A stretch of DNA of 64,000 nt from Paenibacillus borealis (GCF_000758665.1 NZ_CP009285.1:6696001-6760000); one strand, 5' to 3'; numbered from the stretch's first letter, positions 32,457 through 40,935 are shown. The notes: generated from the sequence alone by a model not told the origin. A program made the numbers and translations.

Positions 32457-34352
32457 CTAACGCTGCGGAAGCAGCTTCACGTATTCATCGGACAAACCCA
32501 TCAGCTTCAGGATATAGTCGTAATCGGTCTGATATTTACTGAAATCCGCAACCGGCTCATACGTATCCAGGGAGATGGCCTCTCCGTCCGCGAAGCCTTT
32601 ACCGGGCACGAACATCACTTCATCATTAAAGAAGGAGCCTGTCGGCAAATAATACCGCATCCCGACCACATTATTGTCAATATTGAGCAGATCATGCCCA
32701 AAAGCGGTAAAGCCTTCATCCTTCAGCGCTACCCCCAGCAGGTTAGCCACCGTAGGGAGCACATCCAGCTGTCCGCCGGTCCGCTCCACGACCTGTCCCT
32801 GCTCCATGCCGGGTACATGAATAATTAACGGAATATTAAACCGGCTGATCCGGTCGTCATACGGGGTTCCAAGCGCTTCTTCCACCTGCTCTGCCGGGAC
32901 ATCCTTCGGCTGCAGGCCGAAATGATCGCCGTACAGCACGAGCACGGTATTCTCCCACATGCCCTGCTGCTTCAGTCCATCGATCAAAGTGCCGACGGCA
33001 TAATCCGTATAATTCACTGCTGTCAGATAATCGCCCAGCATCGTCCCCTGCAATTTATCCGGAACCTTAATCTTCTTGAAGCTGTCCGGAATCTGGAACG
33101 GATGATGGCTGGAGGCTGTTACGAGCTGGGCATAGAATGGTGTCCCCTTCTTCTGCAATGCCGCCAGCTTCTCTACCGCTGTAGCATACAGCTGCTCATC
33201 GGATGCCCCGAAGGCGTTGAAATGATCATTCTTGAAGTAGCCTTTGTCATAATAGCCGTTGAAGCCAAGCGCCGGGTACAGCTCGTTGCGGTTCCAGAAG
33301 CCAACCTTGTTCACGTGGAAAGTGTAAGCTTCATACCCTTTATCCCGCAGCAGACGCGGCAGACCCGGCAGTTCCCGGTCTCCGAAGCCCGTTGACATCG
33401 CAAGCGTTGCAATCGGATAAACCGAAGTATTGCTCATGAATTCCGCATCCGAAGTATTGCCCGGACCGACCTGCTGGAAGACATGCGGGAAATAAAAGCC
33501 CTCTCCGGCCAAGCCGTTCAACACCGGTGTCAGCTCCTGGCCATCCAGCGACTGATGCAGCGGGAAATTCTGAAATGCTTCCATTTGGATTACAATTACA
33601 TTTTTACCCTTTTGCGATCCAAAATATTCCGGCAGTCCCCCTGCGATATCCTTGTATGGATAAGCAGCTTCCAGCGCCTCCACCTTGGCAATCGTTTCAT
33701 TGATATCCCCGGTGCCGATGAGACCGTTATCCTCCTGGGCTTTGATCGCCGCCACCACCTCATAGTTCAGAAAGCCGGCGCTTTCCGCCTGAACCAGCTC
33801 ATTGGTTATTCCTCGGGCCGAATCAATGGAATAGACCGACAGCGAGCCGCCTCCGATAATAGCTACCAGCAGTGCCACCAGATAGACCCTCCGTGCCCGG
33901 TGCGAAGGCTGACTGCTTGGCCGCAGCGCAGCACCATTCTTCCATTTGCGGAACAGCAAATAGATTATCATAACGGCCAGATCGGCAAAAAACAGATAAT
34001 CGATCAGCTCAATCGTAGATTCCACACTCTCCTTCACCTGAAGCACCTGATTCAGCTCATAGAGCGCCAGATAGGTCGGCACTGAGCCGAAGTGGTTGAA
34101 GTACACACTAGCCGCGAAGAACAGCAGCGACAATAGACCATTGAAGCTCCAGAAGACAGCTTTCTTCATCCGCTTAGGCGTAACAATAGCCAGCACGCCC
34201 ATCAGCAGCAGCACCGGTGCGATATCCGCAGCAATCCATTCCCAGGCAATCCGGTCAAAAAACAAACCGCGCAGCAGCAGCAGCTTCAGCCAGATCAGTC
34301 CAATAACGATATAGAAATGAGCCTGCACTGGCGCATTGTTCTTGTCGTTCAT
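32457..34352 (-). CDS. LtaS-family phosphoglycerol transferase
   Basis: A 631-residue protein with five N-terminal membrane helices (to about residue 180) and an extracellular sulfatase-like domain. Visible residues are 'VIQMEAFQNF' (first metal Glu) near 255, the catalytic Thr in 'GPGNTSDAEFMSNTS' near 300 and 'LVLYGDHFG' near 475. LtaS enzymes polymerise glycerol-phosphate from phosphatidylglycerol into lipoteichoic acid, or prime it. Length and architecture fit. It heads a two-gene unit with the GT-C-like protein, suggesting synthesis plus glycosylation of lipoteichoic acid. Confidence 0.9.
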   Translation of the reverse strand: MNDKNNAPVQAHFYIVIGLIWLKLLLLRGLFFDRIAWEWIAADIAPVLLLMGVLAIVTPKRMKKAVFWSFNGLLSLLFFAASVYFNHFGSVPTYLALYELNQVLQVKESVESTIELIDYLFFADLAVMIIYLLFRKWKNGAALRPSSQPSHRARRVYLVALLVAIIGGGSLSVYSIDSARGITNELVQAESAGFLNYEVVAAIKAQEDNGLIGTGDINETIAKVEALEAAYPYKDIAGGLPEYFGSQKGKNVIVIQMEAFQNFPLHQSLDGQELTPVLNGLAGEGFYFPHVFQQVGPGNTSDAEFMSNTSVYPIATLAMSTGFGDRELPGLPRLLRDKGYEAYTFHVNKVGFWNRNELYPALGFNGYYDKGYFKNDHFNAFGASDEQLYATAVEKLAALQKKGTPFYAQLVTASSHHPFQIPDSFKKIKVPDKLQGTMLGDYLTAVNYTDYAVGTLIDGLKQQGMWENTVLVLYGDHFGLQPKDVPAEQVEEALGTPYDDRISRFNIPLIIHVPGMEQGQVVERTGGQLDVLPTVANLLGVALKDEGFTAFGHDLLNIDNNVVGMRYYLPTGSFFNDEVMFVPGKGFADGEAISLDTYEPVADFSKYQTDYDYILKLMGLSDEYVKLLPQR

Positions 34353-34487
34353 AATAATATTATCCCCTCTTACTCTCTTTATTGAAAATCTGTGTAAATT
34401 CTATTCCATTTTTCTGTAAAAGTTCAGATTTCTCTAGTATAGCAATACTTGAAATAGTTATCAAAACCGGAGCTTCTACTTAAATGT

Positions 34488-34517
34488 AAAAAGACGCCGC
34501 CCTTAGGGGCATGCGTC
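34488..34517 (-). terminator. Terminator of the sigma/anti-sigma operon
   Basis: Minus strand: GACGC-TGCCC, loop CTAA, GGGC-GCGTC, then TTTTT. It begins about 28 bp after the anti-sigma stop. Confidence 0.85.
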
Positions 34518-34544
34518 CTGTTCAACTCCTATGAAAATGATAGA

Positions 34545-35771
34545 TTATTCGGCAGTGGCAGGCGTCTGCTGGATCATGTAAAAAGTACCGTCCAGATTAT
34601 ACGAGCCGGTAATGATTGTTGCTCCGTCCGGACTTTTAAAAGCAATCGATCCTATGCCCGACATCTCCTTGACGATTGTATACTCCTCCAGCCGGATGCC
34701 GAACATTTCATCAGCGATGGCAGCAGCAGAGCGCCGGAGCTTGGCCTTATCCATATCCAGCAGATTCGTGTTTGGATCGGCGGAGCTGAATGACTTCTCA
34801 TCGTAAAGTAAAATATCGAACACTTGCAGTATGTCTTGTGCAGCGTAGTCCATAAGCACTGTAGTAGCCCCATATTCACTCTCTCCATACGTCAAAACGA
34901 GTGCATCCCATTTCTGCGCAACGGTGCGCTTGATGGAATAGAGATGATCGGTGCCCTTTTCCCTTAGCAGCTTAATTGCTTTAAGACCCGCCTGCTTCAC
35001 TTCCGCACCGACCTCATTCTCGCCCATTTTGAAGGTCGAGCTGCGGTAGGCGCCGTTCTCGTAATCAATCTGCCCTTCCTCCGCTATGAGACCGTCATCG
35101 GTCTGTATGCCCTGTTCATCAGCGTTTGTCCCGTAGTGGACGGAATGGTGAAGCGCAGTAACTGTGAATTCTCCCTTGTAACCAGCTTTCCGCAGCTGAT
35201 CCATCGCTTCATCAATGAACTTGGAGTCGACTTCTTCAGGAGTAAAAAAGGTGTCCATGTACGTCCGCACTACCTTGCCGGTCTCTGTTTGGAGCCAGAT
35301 TTTAGCAAAACTATCCCCATCTTTAAAATCGGCCAGAGTTTCTCCTTCCTCCACGAGCGGCTCCAGGTTCACAAAGGGAAGCTTCTTCCCCAGCTGCTCA
35401 AGCATTACCTGTTCGGCGGCCGCCTTAAGCCCTTCATTCGTAAGATCAGCCTGGCCCGTAACCGGCGGATCGATGATTCCGGCGCTGCTTACCTGCAACG
35501 GATTAAAGCCGCCGGACCGCCCAACCCCATCACCTCCCAGAACCAGCGCCCCGGCTCCGAACAACAGTAGGAGGACGACCGCTGAAGAGAGGATCCGCAC
35601 GCGGATTACCCTGCGCCGCCGGCCGGAAGGCAGCACCTGGTTCAGTAAGGAACCATCCGTTCCAATCTGCCGGGTTACTCTGCCTGCAGCTTCTTCCGTA
35701 AATTTCATTTCCGGAAACGGGCCTTTACGGGCCAGCTCATACCACTGCGGCTCCCGTTCACGCTTATCCAT
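34545..35771 (-). CDS. Probable anti-sigma factor, single-pass membrane protein
   Basis: A 408-residue protein. The cytosolic N-terminus (about 1-55) is charged and ends with 'GRRRRVIRVR', followed by one membrane helix ('ILSSAVVLLLLFGAGALVLGG'). The remaining 330 residues are outside the membrane and I recognise no domain; they contain two or three repeats of alpha/beta character ('KIWLQTETGKVVRTYMDTFF', 'VLTYGESEYGATTVLMDYA'). Its ATG overlaps the stop of the ECF sigma gene as TAATG, the classic sigma/anti-sigma coupling. It probably holds the sigma factor at the membrane until an outside signal is sensed. Confidence 0.75.
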   Translation of the reverse strand: MDKREREPQWYELARKGPFPEMKFTEEAAGRVTRQIGTDGSLLNQVLPSGRRRRVIRVRILSSAVVLLLLFGAGALVLGGDGVGRSGGFNPLQVSSAGIIDPPVTGQADLTNEGLKAAAEQVMLEQLGKKLPFVNLEPLVEEGETLADFKDGDSFAKIWLQTETGKVVRTYMDTFFTPEEVDSKFIDEAMDQLRKAGYKGEFTVTALHHSVHYGTNADEQGIQTDDGLIAEEGQIDYENGAYRSSTFKMGENEVGAEVKQAGLKAIKLLREKGTDHLYSIKRTVAQKWDALVLTYGESEYGATTVLMDYAAQDILQVFDILLYDEKSFSSADPNTNLLDMDKAKLRRSAAAIADEMFGIRLEEYTIVKEMSGIGSIAFKSPDGATIITGSYNLDGTFYMIQQTPATAE

Positions 35772-36340
35772 TACTCCATCCTCCTTAGTTTATCCTGGAT
35801 TTTATAACGTGCGCGGTGCAGCCTTGATTTGACGGTGCCAGGGGATATCCCGATCAGCTCAGAGATTTCCCGGACCGACAGCTCTGCCTTGAGATCAAGC
35901 ACCAGCACCTCACGAAGCTTATCTGGAAGGCTCATAATCAGGCCCCAGATCTCATCCACCTGCCGGTTGCCGAGGTATTCCATCTCCGCCGAACGGGCAA
36001 CGGCTGCCAGTCCCGCTGCATCCTGCCGCTTCTGGGCCGCAGCGGGTAAAGGCTGCACCCCGCCCCACAGACCCGAGCGGAAAAACCGTGACTTCCGGTA
36101 AGAGAACACCGTATTGCGGGCAATCGTGAACAGCCAGGTTTTGAGCGATGAAATCCCCCGGTAGGTACCGATCCGGTAATAGCATTTGATGAACACCTCC
36201 TGCGCGAGCTCATCCGCCTGATCACTGCTTTTGGTCAGAAAATAAATATAATTCCAGACATCTTCTCCATAAAGCTTCATTATCTGCCGCAGTTGCTCTT
36301 CACTAATAGCCTCCGCCTGCTCCAGTCCATCCAGTTCCAA
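35771..36340 (-). CDS. ECF (extracytoplasmic function) sigma factor
   Basis: A 189-residue sigma-70 family protein. The start is taken at the TTG at 36338-36340, which has GAGG at eight bases; the frame runs on to a TTG at 36397 without a good site. Region 2 is 'DVWNYIYFLTKSSDQADELAQEVFIKCYYRI' plus 'SLKTWLFTIARNTVFSYRK'. Region 4 is 'LPDKLREVLVLDLKAELSVREISELIGISPGTVKSRLHRAR'. It directs RNA polymerase to envelope-stress-type promoters and is released from the membrane anti-sigma encoded next. Targets cannot be read here, and I see no matching autoregulatory promoter with confidence. Confidence 0.9.
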   Translation of the reverse strand: MELDGLEQAEAISEEQLRQIMKLYGEDVWNYIYFLTKSSDQADELAQEVFIKCYYRIGTYRGISSLKTWLFTIARNTVFSYRKSRFFRSGLWGGVQPLPAAAQKRQDAAGLAAVARSAEMEYLGNRQVDEIWGLIMSLPDKLREVLVLDLKAELSVREISELIGISPGTVKSRLHRARYKIQDKLRRME

Positions 36341-36493
36341 TGGGTTCACCTCACTATATTTGACCTCATATATGGAGGAATGGTTCACTTTTTCCAATAA
36401 AAATTTAACTCATTCCATCATCCAGCCTGCTCCTCAGTGAAAAAGCGGACTTCCCGGGCAGCCGACGTTGTTGCGTAAATTTTTTAATTTAAA

Positions 36494-36675
36494 AATCCTG
36501 CACAGAATACAACATTTCCCTGGTTATTTCGGTTCAATTTCGAAATTGTTGTACAAAAAGCAGCATTTCTCCTCCTGCAAGCGGGATGCGGGACAATTGT
36601 TGTAATTTGTACAACAAGCCTCACGAACACCATGGCATCTTGCGATTCAAGTTGCAAAAAGTACAACATTTCCGC
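36494..36675. repeat. Four-box intergenic element, family I, copy D
   Basis: Boxes at 36496-36517, 36544-36566 (inverted), 36594-36616 (palindromic TTGTTGTAATTTGTACAACAA) and 36650-36671, spacing 49-55 bp. It is in the same orientation as copy A and similar to it base for base in the boxes (CCTGCAC-GAATACAACATTTCC). It lies in the 570-bp gap upstream of the sigma gene. Confidence 0.82.
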
Positions 36676-36697
36676 CGATACAGCGTGTATTTAACAT

Positions 36698-36747
<50 letters not shown>

Positions 36748-36909
36748 GCATAGTATATAGCTTGAACGAGAGGCTTGCCCACTGTTCGCACCGATCCCAA
36801 TTGCGGTGAATATTGCGACTTCCAGCCGTTGTGTTCCCGGATCACCGGTTAGTTAGCTGTTAAGAGCGATTTGTGTGATGATCCTGAGCGTGATTCAGAA
36901 ATAGAGCCA

Positions 36910-38247
36910 TTAGCCCAGCGGAGTGTTCACCAGCAGTCTTTTGATCGAACGGTTAGCTTCATGGAGCACGGTTTCTTTATCGACGGTCTTCAGCAGGCCC
37001 TTATGCATCAGAATTTCTCCGTCCACAATGGTCGTTTCCACATCCGCACGGGTGGCGGAATAGACAATCCGCGATATCGGATCCACATCATAGGAAGGGA
37101 AGGTATGGAAATTGTACAGGTTGAGGATCGCCAGATCGGCTTTTTTGCCAACCTCAATGCTCCCGATTTGGTCTTCCATGCCCACCGCCTTGGCTCCGCC
37201 GATCGTCGCCATCCGGAACACACTTCTGGCATCCATCGTTGTTGGACCATGCTGCGGCTTCTGGATCACCGCCGCCAGACGCATTTCATTGAACATATCC
37301 AGGTTATTGTTGCACGGAGCGCCATCCGCCCCAAGGCTGAGATGAATATGATCATGCAGCATTCCCGGCGTATCGGCGATACCTGAGGCCAGCTTCAGGT
37401 TAGAGCCCGGGCAGTGGCTGACATGCACTCCGCGGTCCCGCAGAATCCGCTTCTCCTCATCATCGAGCCAGACGCAGTGGGCCAGAATGAGGCGCTCATT
37501 CGCCAGCCCCAGATGATCCAGATACACCACGTTACGCATACCGGTCATCGCCTGCACAATCTCGATCTCCCCCAGATTCTCGGAGGCATGGGTATGCACC
37601 TTGACCCCGTAATGCGCCGAGAGATTACGCACCTCTTTCAGCAGCGGCTCCGTGCAGGAAATAACAAAACGCGGGGAAAACGCATATTGAATCCGCCCGT
37701 TGCCATATCCATTCCACTTCTCCAGCAGATCCACACTCTCCTGAAGGGAAGCTGCCGTATCCTCCTGCAGCGCCGCCGGGGCATCCGCATTCTTCTGATC
37801 CATCATCACCTTGCCGGACAGTGCCCGGATGCCGCTTTTCGCAATCGCCTGGAAAGCAAAGTCCGTGTGATTCACCGTCTCCATATCCACTATAGTCGTT
37901 GTGCCGCTTGTAATTAACTCCCCAATGCCAAGCATAGCGGAATAATACAGCGACTCCTCATCATGTGCCGCCTCCAGCGGCCAAATCCGCTTGCGCAGCC
38001 AGTCCATCAGCTCCAGATCATCGCCTTTGCCGCGGAACAGTGTCTGGCACAGATGAATATGGGTTTGCACGAAACCGGGAATTACCGTGCGGTTCTTGGC
38101 ATCAAGTACCGTCTCATCCCCCTGCACCTCAAGCCCGCTGCCGATCTCCACAATCAGATTGTCCTTGATGCGGATATCCCCGTATATAATTTCCTCTTGC
38201 TTATTCATTGTAATGATCTCCGCATGCTTGATCAGGATGTCCGCCAT
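36910..38247 (-). CDS. Amidohydrolase, probable guanine-type (purine) deaminase
   Basis: A 445-residue member of the TrzA/AtzA/guanine deaminase group of amidohydrolases. Metal ligands are visible: 'FVQTHIHLCQTLFRG' (HxH, about residue 63), 'VHTHASEN' (His, about 218), 'ILAHCVWL' (His, about 255) and 'LGADGAPCNNN' (Asp, about 307). 'DDLELMDWLRKRIWPLE' is typical of the deaminase subgroup. By sequence alone it could be a 5'-methylthioadenosine/S-adenosylhomocysteine or 5'-deoxyadenosine deaminase. However, a guanine-class riboswitch wired to switch the gene on precedes it, which favours guanine or a related purine as substrate. It is a single gene ended by the poly-T hairpin. Confidence 0.82.
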   Translation of the reverse strand: MADILIKHAEIITMNKQEEIIYGDIRIKDNLIVEIGSGLEVQGDETVLDAKNRTVIPGFVQTHIHLCQTLFRGKGDDLELMDWLRKRIWPLEAAHDEESLYYSAMLGIGELITSGTTTIVDMETVNHTDFAFQAIAKSGIRALSGKVMMDQKNADAPAALQEDTAASLQESVDLLEKWNGYGNGRIQYAFSPRFVISCTEPLLKEVRNLSAHYGVKVHTHASENLGEIEIVQAMTGMRNVVYLDHLGLANERLILAHCVWLDDEEKRILRDRGVHVSHCPGSNLKLASGIADTPGMLHDHIHLSLGADGAPCNNNLDMFNEMRLAAVIQKPQHGPTTMDARSVFRMATIGGAKAVGMEDQIGSIEVGKKADLAILNLYNFHTFPSYDVDPISRIVYSATRADVETTIVDGEILMHKGLLKTVDKETVLHEANRSIKRLLVNTPLG

Positions 38248-38293
38248 TGTCCGTTCCCCCTAGTCTTGTTGATGTCCAGCTGATGACTAACAC

Positions 38294-38395
38294 AAAAAGG
38301 CCACAAAAATATGCCTCAGCATATTTTCGTAGCCAGAAATTTACGGTTCCCGGTAGAGACCCTTAAACCAATTATTAAGGATATACGAAAAGGAC
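38294..38395 (-). ncRNA. Purine riboswitch, guanine class, with terminator platform
   Basis: On the minus strand the aptamer runs 38391 to 38324. P1 pairs UUUUCGUA with UACGAAAA (8 bp). P2 pairs CCUUAA with UUAAGG around AAUUGG. J2/3 is GUCUCUACC, and P3 carries the loop CCGUAAA. J3/1 reads GGCUACG, with C at the ligand-reading position, so guanine rather than adenine. Immediately after, GGCUACGAAAAUAUGC (38334-38319) pairs over 16 bp, two G.U included, with 38314-38299, followed by UUUUU. This terminator uses the whole 3' strand of P1, so ligand binding should prevent termination: an ON switch. Confidence 0.9.
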
Positions 38396-38420
38396 TATTC
38401 ATTTGATTCTGAATAATCCC

Positions 38421-38450
38421 ATCATAAAGTAAAGACAACTTTCCTGTCAA
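38421..38450 (-). promoter_or_regulatory. Promoter of the riboswitch-deaminase transcript
   Basis: Minus strand: TTGACA (38445-38450), 18-bp spacer, TATGAT (38421-38426). The start of transcription would fall near 38414, about 20 bases ahead of the aptamer. Confidence 0.8.
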
Positions 38451-38547
38451 CACAAGTTATAATAATTAACACAAAACTATTTTTAGCAGATTAAAATAAT
38501 GTATTCGCTATTATTAGACCTGAATATGTAATGTAACATCACACAAA

Positions 38548-39072
38548 CTACTCAGGAACCTCCGTCAGTACCTTCTCAAATACAGGAAAAGCCGCTACCC
38601 GGCCGGGAAAATAAATCTCGCCTCTCTGCACATAACCAAGCGAGGGATAAATTTTGAGTACCCGTTCATTCTTCGCATAAGTATCCATCCGAATACTGCT
38701 ATACCCGCTGTGACGGGCATGCTCTTCAGCGAAAGCAATCAGCTGCCGGGCGATCCCTTTACCTTGGAACTCCGGATGAACCGCGAGCCGGTGCATGATC
38801 AGATGCGTCCCCTGCTGCTGTAACCATTCAATCTCCCCATATTGCTCCGCCTGATTCTCATCCAGCACAATAATACCGGCAATAGCTTCGTTGTCCAGAC
38901 AGATAAATAATGTGCCTGCATCAATATCCGCGGTAATGACTTCGCGGTTCGGATAGCTATCGTCCCATTGATCGCTTCCGCCTGCCTGCATAACTTGTAC
39001 ACATTTGGAAATCAGATTCATAATCTCCCCGATCTCATCGCTCTGTGCTCTCCGTATCTCATTTCCAATCAT
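38548..39072 (-). CDS. GNAT-family N-acetyltransferase
   Basis: A 174-residue GNAT protein. The ATG at 39070-39072 is chosen because GCGGGG lies eight bases upstream. The acetyl-CoA loop is in 'LAVHPEFQGKGIARQLIAFAE' (Q-x-x-G-x-A) near 107, followed by 'RMDTYAKNERVLKIYPSLGYVQRG', the usual C-terminal strand and helix. The substrate could be a small molecule or a protein N-terminus. No partner gene is adjacent, and it stands alone between the riboswitch transcript and the spore-type operon. Confidence 0.85.
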   Translation of the reverse strand: MIGNEIRRAQSDEIGEIMNLISKCVQVMQAGGSDQWDDSYPNREVITADIDAGTLFICLDNEAIAGIIVLDENQAEQYGEIEWLQQQGTHLIMHRLAVHPEFQGKGIARQLIAFAEEHARHSGYSSIRMDTYAKNERVLKIYPSLGYVQRGEIYFPGRVAAFPVFEKVLTEVPE

Positions 39073-39184
39073 GTATATTCCCCGCTTTCCTATCGGCATT
39101 TGAACCCGGTAAAGATTCTGTTAAGAAGTCTATCATATCCGGGCGGAAATTCCGATAGTCCGCTGATTCCAGTGTCTTCCATAG

Positions 39185-39223
39185 GCTATAGAGGCGGCGG
39201 GAGACCCTGCCAACCTCTATAGC
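39185..39223. other. Nested inverted repeat ahead of the GNAT gene
   Basis: GCTATAGAGG (39185-39194) pairs perfectly with CCTCTATAGC (39214-39223). Inside it GGCGGG can pair with CCTGCC. There is no T tail, so it may be a structured 3' end or part of another repeat family. Confidence 0.5.
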
Positions 39224-39252
39224 TGCCCATCTAGGCCACGGCTAAGGCTCTG

Positions 39253-39657
39253 TCAGCCCAGCTCCAGCTTATGCCCGTCCTCGAAGCCCTTGGCGAAACC
39301 TGCGTCGAACCCCACGTTGTATGCTTCGGTGTAGCCCTGCTGAAAGGCGTCTCCCGGCGGCAGTTCCGGAGGGACGCCCAGATCCGGGGGGAGCGGTACT
39401 ACCTGCGGCACCGGCGGCGCTTCGACTACCGGCACAACATGTACCGGCGGCTGAATTACATGCACCCTGCGGGAAAGCCGGCGGCGGAGTCTTTTTTTCT
39501 TGCGCAGCAGCAGCCCTCTCTTGCCTGTCTTGCGGATCAGCCCCCTGCGCGTTTTGCGTCCAAGGCTTCTGCGCACCCTGGTCTTCCGTGACAACAGCAG
39601 TGTACGTCTGCGGCCCTTGCTGCCTGAGCGCAGCTTGCCAAGTCTCTTTCTCTTCAT
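39253..39657 (-). CDS. Arg/Lys-rich spore-surface-type protein with GY motif
   Basis: A 134-residue protein read from the ATG behind GGAGGAG (39657). Residues 1-65 are almost all Arg, Lys, Leu, Gly and Ser, rather like the basic coat protein CotG. Residues 66-105 are Pro/Val-rich. The last 30 residues contain 'QQGYTEAYNVGFDAGFAKGF', a spaced Gly-Tyr/Phe motif shared with the N-termini of both CgeB-type proteins. It is the last gene of a four-gene operon. No enzyme motif is seen; a structural or tethering role on the spore surface is inferred. Confidence 0.7.
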   Translation of the reverse strand: MKRKRLGKLRSGSKGRRRTLLLSRKTRVRRSLGRKTRRGLIRKTGKRGLLLRKKKRLRRRLSRRVHVIQPPVHVVPVVEAPPVPQVVPLPPDLGVPPELPPGDAFQQGYTEAYNVGFDAGFAKGFEDGHKLELG

Positions 39658-39677
39658 CTGTCTACTCCTCCTGTACT

Positions 39678-39968
39678 TCATTTACTTCTAGCAGCGGTAC
39701 CATCTGAGCATTCTTTGCTCAGCCATGGCGCAGCAGGAACTCCCTGTTTGGGCTCATGCAGTGAAATACCGGATATCATCCGGCACATCGAACTCTGGTA
39801 CCCACTCAGAATCCTGATATTGTCGCTCAGCTTGCGGGCTGTCAGCTCCGATTGCCCCGTAACTTCGGCAATGCTCTCGAGGATTGCTGCGAGCGCGGCT
39901 TGACTGCGGGCGATCGAGCGGATCATCTCCAGCTTGACGGCATGTTCGGAGAGAAGCCCGCCGCTCAT
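39678..39968 (-). CDS. Small helical protein, paralogue 3 of a triplet
   Basis: A 96-residue, mainly helical protein. 'SQAALAAILESIAEV' near residue 20 carries the A-x-I-L-[DE] motif shared with the two proteins encoded just upstream. The C-terminal 25 residues look disordered. Its start overlaps the preceding stop by ATGA. I do not recognise a named family. Position in the operon before the basic GY-motif protein, and beside other spore-surface genes, suggests a spore-coat or crust component (inference). Confidence 0.65.
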   Translation of the reverse strand: MSGGLLSEHAVKLEMIRSIARSQAALAAILESIAEVTGQSELTARKLSDNIRILSGYQSSMCRMISGISLHEPKQGVPAAPWLSKECSDGTAARSK

Positions 39969-40306
39969 TTGCTATCGTCTCCGAAGCTGAATCCATCCCC
40001 GCCGTCTCCGCCGAAGTCGCCGCCGCCCTCATCTTCACCGCTGCCCAGCACTGCCTTCAGATTACTGTACAGCCCGTTCTCCAGCTTCGTCAGCCCCTCC
40101 ACCATCTCTACGATCACTTCGTGAATGGAGAGTGATTCCTTCAGCTGGTCTTCATGGGAGTCGAATGCTCTAGCGTGGATATGATGATGGGTCCACTGCT
40201 TCACTTTTTCCGCTTCCACCGCTTTGGCCTCGAGAATCATCGCGATGTTCCACTGGATTACAGCGGTCGACTCCAGCATTTGCAGATAAGCCTTTTCTCT
40301 GCTCAT
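39965..40306 (-). CDS. Small helical protein with acidic Gly-rich tail, paralogue 2
   Basis: A 113-residue protein: two or three helices (1-90) with 'IQWNIAMILEAKAVEAEKV' carrying the A-x-I-L-[DE] motif, then a Gly/Asp/Glu/Phe-rich tail ('GEDEGGGDFGGDGGDGF'). A His cluster 'WTHHHIHAR' occurs near residue 38. There are no membrane or signal segments. The acidic tail is opposite in charge to the Arg-rich tails of neighbouring proteins, which could let them bind each other. Function unknown. Confidence 0.65.
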   Translation of the reverse strand: MSREKAYLQMLESTAVIQWNIAMILEAKAVEAEKVKQWTHHHIHARAFDSHEDQLKESLSIHEVIVEMVEGLTKLENGLYSNLKAVLGSGEDEGGGDFGGDGGDGFSFGDDSK

Positions 40307-40333
40307 CTTCCGCCTCCTTGCGCAGGTTACGCG

Positions 40334-40621
40334 TTACTCTTCTTCCTGACCGTTTAATTCCTTGATTACCCTGCCTACTCCCTCTGCCATTGCTTCTTCG
40401 AGATCGGCAAGTGCATTCAAGTAAGCAATAATGTTCTTGTTAACCTGACCTGAGCTTTCTACCAGCCCACTGAATCCGCCAAAATCAGGGTCCGCATCCG
40501 GCAGATCGTGAACTATTTGCGACATACGGACGGCCACGTGGCGTTCGGCGTCGAGAATCCGAGCCATCTGTTCGTGCGTATGGGCCATGTGCTGCAGGAC
40601 TTTTGTTATTTTACTCTGCAC
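40334..40621 (-). CDS. Small helical protein, paralogue 1 of the triplet
   Basis: A 95-residue protein if it starts at the GTG at 40619-40621, which has GGAG eight bases upstream. The ATG two codons earlier is only two bases from that site, and the frame further up runs into a repeat element. 'THEQMARILDAERHVAVRM' carries the A-x-I-L-[DE] motif. The C-terminus 'YLNALADLEEAMAEGVGRVIKELN' is a long amphipathic helix. It is the first gene of the four-gene operon. No named family is recognised. Confidence 0.65.
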   Translation of the reverse strand: MQSKITKVLQHMAHTHEQMARILDAERHVAVRMSQIVHDLPDADPDFGGFSGLVESSGQVNKNIIAYLNALADLEEAMAEGVGRVIKELNGQEEE

Positions 40622-40741
40622 CTTCATGTCTCCTTTGCTCAAACGCCCTGCTACAGCATATGCGGCATCAGCCGTGACGGTGCCGGAGAAGCTCCTCAAG
40701 TTGTGGAGGGCTGCGTAGATAAGACTGCTAAGTGCTATGGC

Positions 40742-40935
40742 TGTTAAGTGGAAAAACGTCACCTAATTTATCCGAATGACCGGGAACCAGAGCAACAAGT
40801 GGAAAAAGAACAACTATTTTTACAGCGATTAGGCATGAAAGTGAATTCAGGAAGAAATAAATGCCTTTTTTCCACTTAGGATAGATACAAAAGGCGCAAT
40901 GGGATTATTAAGTGGAGAAAATCCAACTGCTTCTA
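40742..40935. repeat. Four-box intergenic element, family II, copy E
   Basis: Four boxes of type AAGTGGAAAAAnnnnaACT: 40744-40769 (+), 40795-40820 (+), 40855-40881 (inverted) and 40906-40932 (+), with centre spacing about 51, 61 and 51 bp. It lies in the divergent gap between the small-protein operon and a GNAT gene. The box sequence differs from family I, but the layout (third box inverted) is the same. Confidence 0.75.
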
